Assembly: GCF_003333325.1 (NCBI RefSeq)
Contig: NZ_QOLC01000077.1
Coordinates: 1 to 31,701 of the forward strand
Direction of reading: 5' to 3'
DNA: 31,701 nt
DNA from: Candidatus Ulvibacter alkanivorans
Lineage (GTDB): Bacteria; Bacteroidota; Bacteroidia; Flavobacteriales; Flavobacteriaceae
The notes under the pieces: generated by a model
Database searches by the model: none
What the model was told of the DNA's origin: nothing
What the model saw: only the letters and a program-made list of their open reading frames with translations
Program-made: the position numbers and the translations under genes
In this document: piece by piece, positions 23,841-31,701 of the stretch
How positions within the stretch are numbered: position 1 is the stretch's first letter
Layout of the letters: every line of letters begins with the position of its first letter

Positions 23841-24766
23841 AGTTTCGGTTTTAAGATGAGTTTGTAATTGTTGAGTACCGTAACCTTAACATTTCGGTTA
23901 CGCCGCCGCAGGACTTGGCCAATGCCGCTCACTTGCGGCACGCTTGGAATATTGATGTCTTGGATAATATCATCGAACACTTCGCCAGTGGCTTCAGCTC
24001 GAAAACTGTTCTGGACATAAATGCCCTCACTGCCGTCCTGAAGGTCAAAGGCTTTTAAGCTTGTGGGATGATGCTCAATATTCTCAATTTCAATAAGAGC
24101 GCGGTTGGGTTGAAAGCTTATGAAGCCGAATATATCAGTGTTCTTCGGAATCAGTTTTCCGTTAATGGTTGCGTCTTGGGCTAATCGCATCCGTAATCGG
24201 GAATTGGCCTTGACAACCTGGTCGCCATTGACCACTACATAGATTGCCGAATCGGTAGAACCGAGAATTGAATTTTCATTGACTTTGGGTTCGGAAGCAA
24301 AGAACAGCTGGTGTTCCAATCCCAATTCTTTCGCTTGAATTTTTTGTTCCATTTTGATTTCAGCGGAATCTACTTTCTCAACTATTCTGGGTATCACTTT
24401 TCGGTTGCCACGATTGGTGCCTGTCCTTTCAGAATATTTCATCTTTCCGGCCTCGTAGATGCTATCTACGATACGTTCTTTTTCCTTTTCCGGTAAATCC
24501 TCGTCGAAGAAGCCAAGGGAATTGATTAGTTTCTCATCGTAAATACTGGGCGCGTTAGTTTCACGCACTTCTTTTAAATCATTTATGGCATCCAGTTTGG
24601 AATCATATTCCTTCTGTTCTGCTTCCAGTTTGGGTACCAAGGTCTGTTCAAGGTTCTCATTCTCGCTTTCATCATTGCCCATTACCATTACGGAATAGGC
24701 GATGAGAAATATGAGTATCGTGGCGAGTACCACGGCAAATACTATTTTATTCTTTTCTACTTTCAT
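23837..24766 (-). CDS. traM: Conjugative transposon protein TraM (VirB10-like)
   Basis: This 309-aa bitopic inner-membrane protein has one transmembrane helix (about residues 8-29) after a short cytoplasmic tail. A charged, coiled-coil-prone linker (35-160) leads to a C-terminal beta domain (about 170-309: STDSAIYVVVNGDQVVKANS, LIPKNTDIFGF, the RAEATGEVFDDII region). The layout matches TraM, the VirB10 equivalent that spans the envelope and couples energy to the outer-membrane pore. It overlaps traN by 4 bp. The gene upstream is traK; traL, which sits between traK and traM in CTnDOT-type operons, is absent here. Confidence 0.85.
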   Translation of the reverse strand: MKVEKNKIVFAVVLATILIFLIAYSVMVMGNDESENENLEQTLVPKLEAEQKEYDSKLDAINDLKEVRETNAPSIYDEKLINSLGFFDEDLPEKEKERIVDSIYEAGKMKYSERTGTNRGNRKVIPRIVEKVDSAEIKMEQKIQAKELGLEHQLFFASEPKVNENSILGSTDSAIYVVVNGDQVVKANSRLRMRLAQDATINGKLIPKNTDIFGFISFQPNRALIEIENIEHHPTSLKAFDLQDGSEGIYVQNSFRAEATGEVFDDIIQDINIPSVPQVSGIGQVLRRRNRNVKVTVLNNYKLILKPKL

Positions 24767-24785
24767 AAGAGTGAATTTTTTAAAG

Positions 24786-24818
24786 GCCGATTACCTGCCC
24801 GACGGCAGGCGGGTCGGC
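24786..24818. repeat. GC-rich hairpin between traK and traM
   Basis: CCTGCC-CGAC-GGCAGG (24794-24809) is nested in GCCGA/TCGGC (24786-24790, 24814-24818). It fills nearly all the short traK-traM gap. It is GC-rich compared with its surroundings and resembles the CCTGCC/GGCAGG repeats scattered through flavobacterial genomes. It could attenuate or stabilise the tra mRNA. Confidence 0.6.
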
Positions 24819-25433
24819 TCAACTTTCATCGTTCAATTTTTTTAAAGTGTTCTCGAAATAATTTGTAATCAGCAATCCGTGCGGATTGTTGGGGAAGTTT
24901 CTATCCACAGTTATCAGATTTCCCGTTGAGACCAGCTCGTAGGTATCGATGATTGAACCACGGTTGATTTCAAAATTCGTTACCGTTCTAAACGTGTACG
25001 AGCCGTTCTTTTTTTCAATTTGGGAATCAATACTCAGCACTTTTTGTACAAGGGAATATTGTAGCAATCGATTGTAAACGCCATCAGCCTTTTTCTGTCG
25101 GTACAGATTATCGACCGAGCTATTGCCGAGCCAAAGCGCCTTTTCCAAATTGCGTTCATAGTTGCTCGCATCGATGTTATAGAAGTAGGTATGGAACAAT
25201 TCCAGATGTGATAGTGCCTCAACCCGAAAATTCTCTTTTTGTGCGACAAGCTTCAGCGGAATGACCGAACCATCGGTATTTACCGCAAAGGCACTATTCA
25301 ATGCTTTTTGGTTAATGTTATAAGCCATCCATACCGAAAAGAAAGTCGATAGCGTTGCACAGATAATCACGGCAAGTACTATGAATCGGTTCATCTTTAG
25401 GACAGCATATATGTTTTTGTATGGTGTTTTCAT
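24819..25433 (-). CDS. traK: Conjugative transposon protein TraK (VirB8-like)
   Basis: This 204-aa protein has a short cytoplasmic N-terminus, one transmembrane helix (about residues 16-38) and a periplasmic domain, the VirB8 topology. The segment HLELFHTYFYNIDASNYERNL and the later RTVTNFEINRGSIIDTYELVSTGNLI match TraK of Bacteroidetes conjugative transposons. VirB8-like proteins nucleate the inner-membrane part of the channel. It follows traJ by 10 bp. A hairpin lies directly after the stop. Confidence 0.87.
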   Translation of the reverse strand: MKTPYKNIYAVLKMNRFIVLAVIICATLSTFFSVWMAYNINQKALNSAFAVNTDGSVIPLKLVAQKENFRVEALSHLELFHTYFYNIDASNYERNLEKALWLGNSSVDNLYRQKKADGVYNRLLQYSLVQKVLSIDSQIEKKNGSYTFRTVTNFEINRGSIIDTYELVSTGNLITVDRNFPNNPHGLLITNYFENTLKKLNDES

Positions 25434-25443
25434 TGGAATGGAA

Positions 25444-26286
25444 TTAATTACTGAACAGTCTTAGCGTAAATGAGGTGGCACGTTTGTAGAGTTTGAACTT
25501 TAAAACCACGATAAAGAGTACCGAACCCAATTGGACTACTGGCGCAAAAAATCCGCTGCCCACGTCCGTTCCAAAGAGATTGGTCCAAAAATTCGTGTTG
25601 ATTTCGGTATAGATAGCATTGACAAAAACATTGACCAAGAAGAACGCCGGAACGAGCATATAGACCGCAGCGTATAACTTGAAGAAGTTATAGGCCAGGG
25701 AACGGAATTTCTCAAAAACGGCAAGACTGATAACCAAAGGGAAAAAGGCTTGCATTATTCCCAGCAGGAAAAAACGTTCGGCAAGAAATAATGGATAGAT
25801 GAACAAATCAAGAATCCACAAAATGATGCTTACGACGAATGCAAATATTTTAAATCCATACAGCGGCGTTACCAAAGCCTCATATAGAAGCGCCATAGCA
25901 GCTTGTGCAGCCTGTACAAACCCGATATCTTCTTCGATAGGTATATCCTGCATTTGCAATGGTAAAAGTGCGGGTGCGGTACCTCGATATTGCCCCTCAA
26001 TTGCCACAAGGATGCCGTCGAAGAAGCCCAATATCTGGGTCGAGAAAATGACCAAGAGCACAATGGCGAAGTTCTTGGCCAAATCCCCAGGACTCAAACC
26101 CCAAGAATAGCCGTCCTTATCAGCAATACCCTCATTGTATTTTTTAAGGATGTTGATTAGGAAGAACAGCACAGCAAGCGTTTTCATTCCCGCAATGGTG
26201 TACTGCGAAAATGAGCTTGCCTGTATGGTCTGAAATATGGTGTCAATATATTCCAAACCAATCCCTAAGATGATTACAGCGGTCAT
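25444..26286 (-). CDS. traJ: Conjugative transposon protein TraJ (VirB6/TrbL-like)
   Basis: This 280-aa polytopic membrane protein has about six hydrophobic segments, including 33-48, 70-92, 143-165, 172-192, 203-222 and 245-262. The FFLLGIMQAFFPLVISLAVFEKF region and the FKLYKRATSF tail are characteristic of the TraJ/TrbL group. It would form part of the inner-membrane pore for the DNA substrate. It begins 2 bp after the stop of the VirB5-like gene and ends 10 bp before traK, consistent with tight co-expression. Confidence 0.86.
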   Translation of the reverse strand: MTAVIILGIGLEYIDTIFQTIQASSFSQYTIAGMKTLAVLFFLINILKKYNEGIADKDGYSWGLSPGDLAKNFAIVLLVIFSTQILGFFDGILVAIEGQYRGTAPALLPLQMQDIPIEEDIGFVQAAQAAMALLYEALVTPLYGFKIFAFVVSIILWILDLFIYPLFLAERFFLLGIMQAFFPLVISLAVFEKFRSLAYNFFKLYAAVYMLVPAFFLVNVFVNAIYTEINTNFWTNLFGTDVGSGFFAPVVQLGSVLFIVVLKFKLYKRATSFTLRLFSN

Positions 26287-26288
26287 AC

Positions 26289-26879
26289 TTAGTAATTAGT
26301 TTCGCGGTTATTGATTTTATCCTGCATTTTCCTAAAGGAAATGATGTCGCGGTATCGACGGGTTTTCATATTGACTTCCGCCACCATCTCTTTGGATTCC
26401 ATTTCTTTTTCCTTTAATATTTCGGCACGCTCGGCATCGCTCATTTTCAGGTAATCGCTCGATAGGACTTCATCGATAAAATCTACGGTATCGAGTGAAT
26501 TTTGCACTATAGCATCAAACGATTCCATTACCCTGGTAACTTCTTCGGGCTTGATATAGGGCGAGTTGAGAATATCCTGCAAATCGTTTTGCATTACGCT
26601 TAGAAGGCGTTGATTGTTTTCTGCAATTTCCTCAACTGCCCTAAGTTGTTGTACAACACTTGATACTTTCTCTATGGCCTCTTTGGCATCTTTCAAGAAC
26701 TGGACGGACTTGATGAGCTGGCTCGTCTGCTTTGCCGATTCTACCAATGATTTTACCAAGCTGATAAAATTGGTGTTGTCATAGACAGGCATCCCTTGGC
26801 ACGTAGCACGTGCAGGCAATAAAAATGTAGCAACGAATACCAGCGTTATTGCGATTGTTTTGATTTTTGTTTTACTCAT
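26289..26879 (-). CDS. VirB5-like conjugal transfer protein (TraI/DUF4141-like)
   Basis: The frame is open to an ATG at 26921, but starting at 26879 (MSKTKIKT) gives a 196-aa protein with a proper signal peptide ending near RATCQG, so that start is preferred. The mature part is almost wholly helical and begins GMPVYDNTNFISLVKSLVES, followed by long amphipathic helices rich in Gln, Glu and Val. This is the pattern of VirB5-type pilus-tip proteins, and gene order (after traG, before traJ) fits TraI of CTnDOT-like elements. It ends 2 bp before the traJ start. Confidence 0.75.
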   Translation of the reverse strand: MSKTKIKTIAITLVFVATFLLPARATCQGMPVYDNTNFISLVKSLVESAKQTSQLIKSVQFLKDAKEAIEKVSSVVQQLRAVEEIAENNQRLLSVMQNDLQDILNSPYIKPEEVTRVMESFDAIVQNSLDTVDFIDEVLSSDYLKMSDAERAEILKEKEMESKEMVAEVNMKTRRYRDIISFRKMQDKINNRETNY

Positions 26880-26933
26880 TGTTAAATATTTGTTTTGGTA
26901 TTCGTGAATCTTCGATTTCATAATTTTTTTGAT

Positions 26934-29330
26934 TTAAGATGTATATTCCGTGATTGCTTTTTCCATTTTTTGATGCTTTTCGTAAAGCCTCATTATTTCC
27001 TCGTTTTCTGTTCCATCCGTTAGGTAGGCCGCAAAGACTTCTTTTGGGACTTCCAAGCGGAAGATGTTGCTTTCCTTTCCGATTTTGATGAACATTTCGG
27101 TGTACTTGCGTGGTCCGGAAAGGTTGTTCTTAATGGATTTCAATTGGTTCAGGTCGTGACTGGATAGATTGAGCCTTTTAACCAATTCATCATAGCCTTT
27201 TTCGTTGTTTAGACTATAAATCACCTGAGTATTTTCGAGAATGCTGGCCGAGGTGGAATTGTTGGGAAGCTGATTGATGGATTGCAGAATGATACCGATG
27301 GCACCGTTCTGTTTTCTAATGGCCTGATAGTAGAATTCGACACTTTCCAGTACATTTTCAAACTTCAGTTGCTTGGCAAACTCATCGAAAAGGATGATGC
27401 CTTTTTCAGCACGATTTTTCCAGATAGTACGTTGGATAGCGGACTTTATGAGCTTGAGCATCACGGACAGGATTTCCTTATTATCCTTTACTTCATCCAG
27501 TTCAAAGACTATCAACCGTTTGTCCTCGATTTTATAAGTCTGGTCTTCGCTGACTTCAAATAAGAAGCTGTATAGACCATCGCCGACATACTCTGACATT
27601 ACGTGCAAAAAGCTCGTGACATTGAAGTAGTCGGGATGGATTTTAAGGGTGGTCAAAAGGTCTTTTTGATTCCTTTCTATAAAATTGTAGAACCCATCCA
27701 GCGAATGATTCTTGGAAACATTGTTATAGTAGTGGCGCAGTATTTTCTTGACCGAAACCGATTGCGCCTTGGTCACCTTTAAATCCGAAGCGAACAGTTC
27801 AAAGAGGAACACGGACAAATCTTCCAGACGTTCCGGTGTGAGGTCATTTTGATTACTGATGTAAAATGGATTGATGCCAAGGTTCTTTCCACTTTCATAG
27901 CGAAGCACCGTGTGTTTTTCAGGATAGAGCTTGGCAAATTTCGTGTAGGATCCGCCGAGGTCTATAATGACCAGGCGGACACCACTTTCAAAATACTGAC
28001 GTAGAATGTTGTTTGCCAAAAAGGACTTGCCCTCGCCCGTAGGCGCAAAGATGGCGAAGTTCCGTGCCTTGATGCGTTTCTTACGTTCATCCCAAACATC
28101 CTTTAAAACAGGTATGTTGTGTTCACGGTCGTTGAAGATGATTCCGGTTGTATCGCTCTTATAGTTCGTGTTGTTTATGAACAGGCAAAGCGCGTGCTTT
28201 AGGTCTGTAACGTATAAATCCTGATTGGAAAAGTTGGAAGAAAAACAGCAGTAGCTGTTCAGTATATAATTCTTCCGTTCTTCGCCCCTTGGGTAGTAGG
28301 GAATGATATCCAATTCTTTAAACTCTGTCTTTATCTTTGAGCCAATTTTACTTAGCTCTCGGGCTTCCCGAGCCCAAAAAACAATGTTCAGATGCCCGCG
28401 GATAATCCGTGCATTGTCATCGGCATTGATTTGGTCAAGGATGTGCTGGATTTTACCGAGCACCACTTTGTTCTGAGAACCGAAGTTGGAACTCTTGTTC
28501 AGTTCCTCGACCTTTTTATCGAGCAGCTTGCGCCACTTCTGTTTATCATCGAGGTATAGGATTTGATTGACGATATGGTTCTCGTTCAAGGTCAGACCGA
28601 GGCCATCAATGAAACCTTGATGGAATACAAAATCATCGGAAGTAAACCGCTCATTGGTCTTACTGCTCTGTACGCTTTCGCCAAAGCACAGTTCGCTATT
28701 GATTGCAAGCGCATCGAAATAGTTTTCGCCGATATTGACATTGGTCTTGTCAAGAATAATATCCGTATCGAAACCTTCATTGAACCCATTGAAGTAACCA
28801 CTCGTGAGTTGCTGTATTCCTTTCGCTTTAAGCGGAAGAAATTCCATCTTTCGGCTGTTATTGATAAAGGAAACTGAATCGCTGACCGAACCTATAAAAC
28901 TGTTGACACTATCATCCAGTTTCTGTACAATGTCCTTGGAAACTTTCCGGAAGGGATTGACGTATTTAGGATTGTTGAGTGCCTTGTTTTTGGTCAAGAT
29001 GAAGAAAAGGAAACAGCGGTGTTCCATATACTCACGACCCTTGAAATGGTTGTGAGTAGCCTTTCCCAGAAAGGTCTTGTTAGGTAGTGTTTCAGAAGTG
29101 AAGGACTTCTTCAAGTAGATGTCCTGTTTATGAACGACAGTACCTACCGGCAACGATTTCAACGCCTGGAACCAGGCACCGTGTATATCCTCAAAATCTT
29201 TTTCGGAAAGAGAATAGATTTCGGGCAATATCCCTTCGTAGCACAATACCACATTGCCATTATTGGCGAATATGACATTGTCCTCAATATCAGTAATGGG
29301 TCGATATGCCGATAGGTTAATCTTCTTCAT
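26934..29330 (-). CDS. traG: Conjugative transposon ATPase TraG (VirB4-like)
   Basis: This 798-aa protein is the VirB4-type ATPase that powers pilus assembly and transfer. The N-terminal half (1-400) is the VirB4 membrane-associated domain. The motor has Walker A APTGEGKS (about 429-437), a following DLGGSYTKF strand, Walker B GIILFDEFAKQ (about 644-654) and a late NNEKGYDELVKRLNLSSHDL helical part. Length agrees with TraG of Bacteroidetes elements. Its start overlaps traF by 14 bp. An imperfect copy of the iterated palindrome (GCTTTCGCCAAAGC, 28674-28687) lies within it. Confidence 0.92.
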   Translation of the reverse strand: MKKINLSAYRPITDIEDNVIFANNGNVVLCYEGILPEIYSLSEKDFEDIHGAWFQALKSLPVGTVVHKQDIYLKKSFTSETLPNKTFLGKATHNHFKGREYMEHRCFLFFILTKNKALNNPKYVNPFRKVSKDIVQKLDDSVNSFIGSVSDSVSFINNSRKMEFLPLKAKGIQQLTSGYFNGFNEGFDTDIILDKTNVNIGENYFDALAINSELCFGESVQSSKTNERFTSDDFVFHQGFIDGLGLTLNENHIVNQILYLDDKQKWRKLLDKKVEELNKSSNFGSQNKVVLGKIQHILDQINADDNARIIRGHLNIVFWAREARELSKIGSKIKTEFKELDIIPYYPRGEERKNYILNSYCCFSSNFSNQDLYVTDLKHALCLFINNTNYKSDTTGIIFNDREHNIPVLKDVWDERKKRIKARNFAIFAPTGEGKSFLANNILRQYFESGVRLVIIDLGGSYTKFAKLYPEKHTVLRYESGKNLGINPFYISNQNDLTPERLEDLSVFLFELFASDLKVTKAQSVSVKKILRHYYNNVSKNHSLDGFYNFIERNQKDLLTTLKIHPDYFNVTSFLHVMSEYVGDGLYSFLFEVSEDQTYKIEDKRLIVFELDEVKDNKEILSVMLKLIKSAIQRTIWKNRAEKGIILFDEFAKQLKFENVLESVEFYYQAIRKQNGAIGIILQSINQLPNNSTSASILENTQVIYSLNNEKGYDELVKRLNLSSHDLNQLKSIKNNLSGPRKYTEMFIKIGKESNIFRLEVPKEVFAAYLTDGTENEEIMRLYEKHQKMEKAITEYTS

Positions 29331-29601
29331 AGTCGAAGCCTGTATTTCTTTTGTTACTGATGCTTTTTGGGAAAGCCTTTACCGTTTGCAGTAGTTGGAG
29401 ATTCTTGGCCATACGTATCAATGCGAAGAATAGAATTCCATTGAAAGCCAATGCACCGATGATAATTGCGAAGCTGAAGGAAAAAATAATGACCAGCAGC
29501 GACGCGACCACCGAAACCATTTGCAGGGCAAACAAGGAAACGGGCAGACCAAAAATCATAGCCCGCTTCCTTATATTTCTATACACCTCGAATCGCTTCA
29601 T
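29317..29601 (-). CDS. traF: Conjugative transposon protein TraF (DUF4133, VirB3-like)
   Basis: This 94-aa protein has two adjacent transmembrane helices (about 17-40 and 42-62) after a short basic N-terminus (FEVYRNIRKRAMIFGLP). That is the VirB3/DUF4133 layout. VirB3 proteins are inner-membrane partners of the VirB4 ATPase, and the gene overlaps the start of traG by 14 bp. It shares one base with the traE stop. The role is firm by family and order. Confidence 0.85.
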   Translation of the reverse strand: MKRFEVYRNIRKRAMIFGLPVSLFALQMVSVVASLLVIIFSFSFAIIIGALAFNGILFFALIRMAKNLQLLQTVKAFPKSISNKRNTGFDYEED

Positions 29602-29888
29602 TACACTACGATTGAGATTAGGTAAGTAAAGATGCCAACAACCGCGCCGGCGATAAGCACGAAGACGAGCACTCGGGTAATCCCTTTTTTGAGGTCGGCA
29701 TTTTCCCCAAAGAAATGCCCTGCATTAAACAGGAAGCCTACTAAGAAAATCACCCCAAGAAGAATGGGAAAGATGGTCCGGATGGTGTCGCCTATATCGT
29801 TGACTGAATCTTCAATACCACCGATTTGTGCAAAGGCGGGTGCTGCGGTAAGCAACAGCCCAATCAACATAAAAATTGATTTTTTCAT
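29601..29888 (-). CDS. traE: Conjugative transposon protein TraE (DUF4134, VirB2-like pilin)
   Basis: This 95-aa protein has a signal peptide ending PAFAQ (about residue 21), then two hydrophobic helices (about 40-58 and 72-92) split by a short polar loop GENADLKKG. This is the VirB2/DUF4134 pilin pattern. It would be processed and assembled into the conjugative pilus. It is the first visible gene of the tra operon, so the operon promoter should lie in the 178-bp gap to the divergent amidase gene. It is one base from overlapping traF fully. Confidence 0.87.
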   Translation of the reverse strand: MKKSIFMLIGLLLTAAPAFAQIGGIEDSVNDIGDTIRTIFPILLGVIFLVGFLFNAGHFFGENADLKKGITRVLVFVLIAGAVVGIFTYLISIVV

Positions 29889-29976
29889 AACTGTTCATTT
29901 TTAGATGCCGGATGAGGGCGTTGATGAATAAACTTTGCGAAATCTATTAGGAAATGAAGCTGAGGGAAGAAAATCC

Positions 29977-30010
29977 CCAAACTTTAACTCGAAATCCTGT
30001 TAAACTTTGG
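29977..30010. promoter_or_regulatory. Inverted repeat in the divergent tra/amidase control region
   Basis: CCAAACTTTAAC (29977-29988) and GTTAAACTTTGG (29999-30010) are inverted with one mismatch in 12 and a 10-nt spacer. Each arm read outward contains a TAAA[C/G]TTTG string, close to the -7 consensus but with a 3-nt gap. It sits centrally between traE (-) and the amidase gene (+), so it could be a shared operator or a two-way promoter. Confidence 0.5.
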
Positions 30011-30066
30011 AAGATTCTTAAGGAAATGATTGATTCATTGAAAATTGTACAGCAAAAGAAAAAATT

Positions 30067-30702
30067 ATGGTTCGATTGCTTGTTTTGATAACCCTTACAT
30101 TTTGCTTGATGCCGAATGTAGGTTTTGGTCAATCACATAAGAATGGTAAAACCGTTGTCGTTATCGACCCTGGCCACGGTGGAACGGATTCTGGGGCTAT
30201 TGGAATTAATGGCGAAGAGGAAAAGGGCCTGGTGCTTAAAATAGCCAAGCAAATAGCAAATCTTAATGAGAGTTTATTTGGGAAGGAATATGAAATCTAT
30301 CTCACGAGATATTCTGATACTTTGGTGTCTTTAGGTAGTAGGTCAAAACTTGCAAAGACCCTAAATGCCGATTTGTTTGTTTCCCTGCATTGCAATCATT
30401 CCGTTAATTCAAATGCCAAAGGCGTAGAAGTTTATGTGTCTAAAAAAGGGAAATATGTCCGAGAATCCATTCAAATGGCTTATCAAATTCAAAAGGGGTT
30501 ATCGCAGAATATCGGTTTCAATAGTAGAGGTGTAAAGTTTGCCAACTTTCAGGTGCTTCGGGAAACAGTTAATTATTGTCCGACGGTATTGGTTGAATTG
30601 GGCTTTTTGTCCAATCAGGATGAAGCTAGGCATCTTACTGAAGAAGAAAATATTTTGGCGATTGCGCTATCTATTTTAATTGGGTTGCAGGTAAAAATGT
30701 AA
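30067..30702 (+). CDS. N-acetylmuramoyl-L-alanine amidase (Amidase_3)
   Basis: This 211-aa exported enzyme has a signal peptide (about residues 1-21, ending GFGQ) and a zinc amidase domain. Landmarks are VVIDPGHGG with His37, an acidic GEEEKG with Glu51/52, SLHCNH with His108, and a late VLVELGFLSN carrying the catalytic Glu. It cleaves the amide bond between N-acetylmuramic acid and the stem peptide. Placed divergently from the tra operon, it is probably the element's cell-wall hydrolase that makes room for the transfer channel, in place of the lytic transglycosylase VirB1. A host autolysin captured by the element is the alternative. Confidence 0.88.
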   Translation: MVRLLVLITLTFCLMPNVGFGQSHKNGKTVVVIDPGHGGTDSGAIGINGEEEKGLVLKIAKQIANLNESLFGKEYEIYLTRYSDTLVSLGSRSKLAKTLNADLFVSLHCNHSVNSNAKGVEVYVSKKGKYVRESIQMAYQIQKGLSQNIGFNSRGVKFANFQVLRETVNYCPTVLVELGFLSNQDEARHLTEEENILAIALSILIGLQVKM

Positions 30703-30706
30703 AGTT

Positions 30707-30814
30707 ATGAGAGAAACGTTCAAAGAGGTTTTTAGTTCGCTGAAAGTAATAATTAGAACTTTGTTCTTAGAGCTGAAGGTCTTGGTCGCAAGTCTTTTGA
30801 AAAAGGACAAATAA
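30707..30814 (+). CDS. Possible 35-aa small protein after the amidase gene
   Basis: A 35-codon frame begins MRETFKEVFSSLKVIIR and ends LLKKDK, starting 4 bp after the amidase stop. It predicts one amphipathic or weakly hydrophobic helix flanked by lysines. The tight spacing suggests co-translation. I recognise no family. It could be a small membrane peptide or chance. Confidence 0.35.
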   Translation: MRETFKEVFSSLKVIIRTLFLELKVLVASLLKKDK

Positions 30815-30864
30815 AACTGAAGCATCTAGTTATATTTACAACTTGACTAAAACCTTAATATTAA

Positions 30865-31701
30865 GTGAATGTAAATAAGGAAATTTCAGAATACCTTAAA
30901 CCAGTTGCAATTTGGGATGTATTTGGAATCTCAACCCAACAAGAATTTGTAGAGAAATTTGTAACAAAGGGAATCTTTCATAAAAACGTCCCAGAGAAGA
31001 TTGTAAATGATTACCACACCGTCGAACGGCTTCAATTCTATAGTTATTATCACTATCCCTTAATTGATGAAGCCTTTGGCAAATCCACCAGAATATTTGA
31101 GGCAAGCATAGACCTAAAGATTTCAGAATTGGACATTGCGAAGAAAGGTTTTGAATCCTTAAACTCAAAAATCAAACGACTTGAAGCGTTCACATCAGGC
31201 GAGCTACATAAAAAGTGGCTACACGCAAAAGAAATGCGAAATATGTTTGCTCATCACAAAGCTGGTAGGTTGATGGGTATAGTTCTACTGAATGCATTTA
31301 AGCACAATATAAATATGATTAATTCTGTGTTTCTGGGCAAAAAGGAAATTATTAGAAGAAGTGTTTCTCTGGAAAATCTGAAAGAAAATGCCATTATGTT
31401 GAATAAAGGACTTTTCGTACTAAAATACAAAAGTAAGCGCTTCCTGATATGGTCATTGATTCCATACAGTACGTCAGGTTTTGAAAATGGGCAGATGTCC
31501 TTCTGGGTAATGCATCCGGTCTATGGGGAAAAAGCAATAAAAGACTTGAATGACATCCCAAGTCCTTTTATGTTCAACTTAGAAAATGTTCTGATTGAAA
31601 ATGGAAACCTTTCGGCCAATGTTATTGAAACTAATGAAGAAATTTTGGTAAAGCCGACTTCCAATCCTAAGGACATAGAACTATATAAATTACACCAAGA
31701 A
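30865..31701 (+). CDS. HEPN-motif protein of unknown function, partial at the right edge
   Basis: The frame runs open from a GTG at 30865 to the end of the window (279 codons, no stop). A TAA stop precedes the GTG directly and no in-frame ATG occurs for the first 120 codons, so GTG is the most likely start. The segment KEMRNMFAHHKAGR contains R125-x4-H130, the RX4-6H motif of HEPN ribonuclease-like domains, in a helical region (about 75-155). The C-terminal part is more beta-rich (FVLKYKSKRFLIWSLI). HEPN proteins are frequent toxins and defence effectors. A function cannot be assigned, and the gene's 3' end is missing. Confidence 0.55.
   Translation, partial: MNVNKEISEYLKPVAIWDVFGISTQQEFVEKFVTKGIFHKNVPEKIVNDYHTVERLQFYSYYHYPLIDEAFGKSTRIFEASIDLKISELDIAKKGFESLNSKIKRLEAFTSGELHKKWLHAKEMRNMFAHHKAGRLMGIVLLNAFKHNINMINSVFLGKKEIIRRSVSLENLKENAIMLNKGLFVLKYKSKRFLIWSLIPYSTSGFENGQMSFWVMHPVYGEKAIKDLNDIPSPFMFNLENVLIENGNLSANVIETNEEILVKPTSNPKDIELYKLHQE

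Noticed and set aside
26880..26921. Longer start of the VirB5-like protein
   Set aside because: The extra 14 residues would place a charged stretch before an otherwise complete signal peptide.
30896..31168. 90-aa minus-strand ORF
   Set aside because: It is antisense to the continuous HEPN-motif frame, which has better composition and no stop to the edge.

Overview
The window looks like Bacteroidota, most likely Flavobacteriia. It is AT-rich, several promoters match the Bacteroidetes -7 box TAnnTTTG, and the transfer genes are of the TraE-to-TraN conjugative-transposon type with BfmA/BtgA- and MobB-type mobilization proteins. No integrase, tRNA, rRNA or CRISPR array is visible, so the outer boundaries of the element lie outside the window or cannot be recognised.

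Region 1 (1-9000) is a metabolic block. Seven well-formed genes on the minus strand (54-7045) encode an MDR reductase, an exported alpha/beta hydrolase, a D-2-hydroxyacid dehydrogenase, a DsbA/FrnE-like protein, a DODA-type extradiol dioxygenase, an aldo/keto reductase and a luciferase-like flavin oxidoreductase, plus one short unrecognised ORF. A decayed IS982-family transposase tail (7150-7413) follows, then a divergent DoxX/HxlR pair with a dense TTACC/GGTAA operator, then a PaaI-like thioesterase. The set resembles an electrophile or quinone response group under HxlR control; this is inference.

Region 2 (9.0-12.5 kb) is defence cargo. It holds an AbiEi-like antitoxin behind a promoter with a perfect 19-bp direct repeat, an AbiEii-type nucleotidyltransferase toxin split by a +1 frameshift inside its active site, and an unrecognised 397-aa protein. 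A diverged 59-bp repeat (71% identity) flanks the cargo.

Region 3 (12.4-17.6 kb) is the mobilization arm on the plus strand: a hairpin-rich noncoding stretch, ssb, a DUF6876-type gene, a small ORF, a hairpin-rich candidate oriT, a BfmA/BtgA-like gene, a MobB/DUF5712 relaxase and a VirD4-like coupling ATPase. Region 4 (17.6-22.6 kb, minus strand) is a Gabija-like operon: an OLD-family ATPase/TOPRIM nuclease and a UvrD-like helicase, preceded by a 400-aa protein that is a clear paralogue of the 397-aa protein beside AbiE. Recurrence of this family next to two unrelated defence modules is the best candidate here for something undescribed.

Region 5 (22.6-29.9 kb, minus strand) is the type IV secretion operon, transcribed traE(VirB2)-traF(VirB3)-traG(VirB4)-VirB5-like-traJ(VirB6)-traK(VirB8)-traM(VirB10)-traN(VirB9)-lipoprotein. 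A divergent N-acetylmuramoyl-L-alanine amidase (30067) probably opens the cell wall for the apparatus. It is followed by a 35-codon ORF and a HEPN-motif protein that runs off the right edge.
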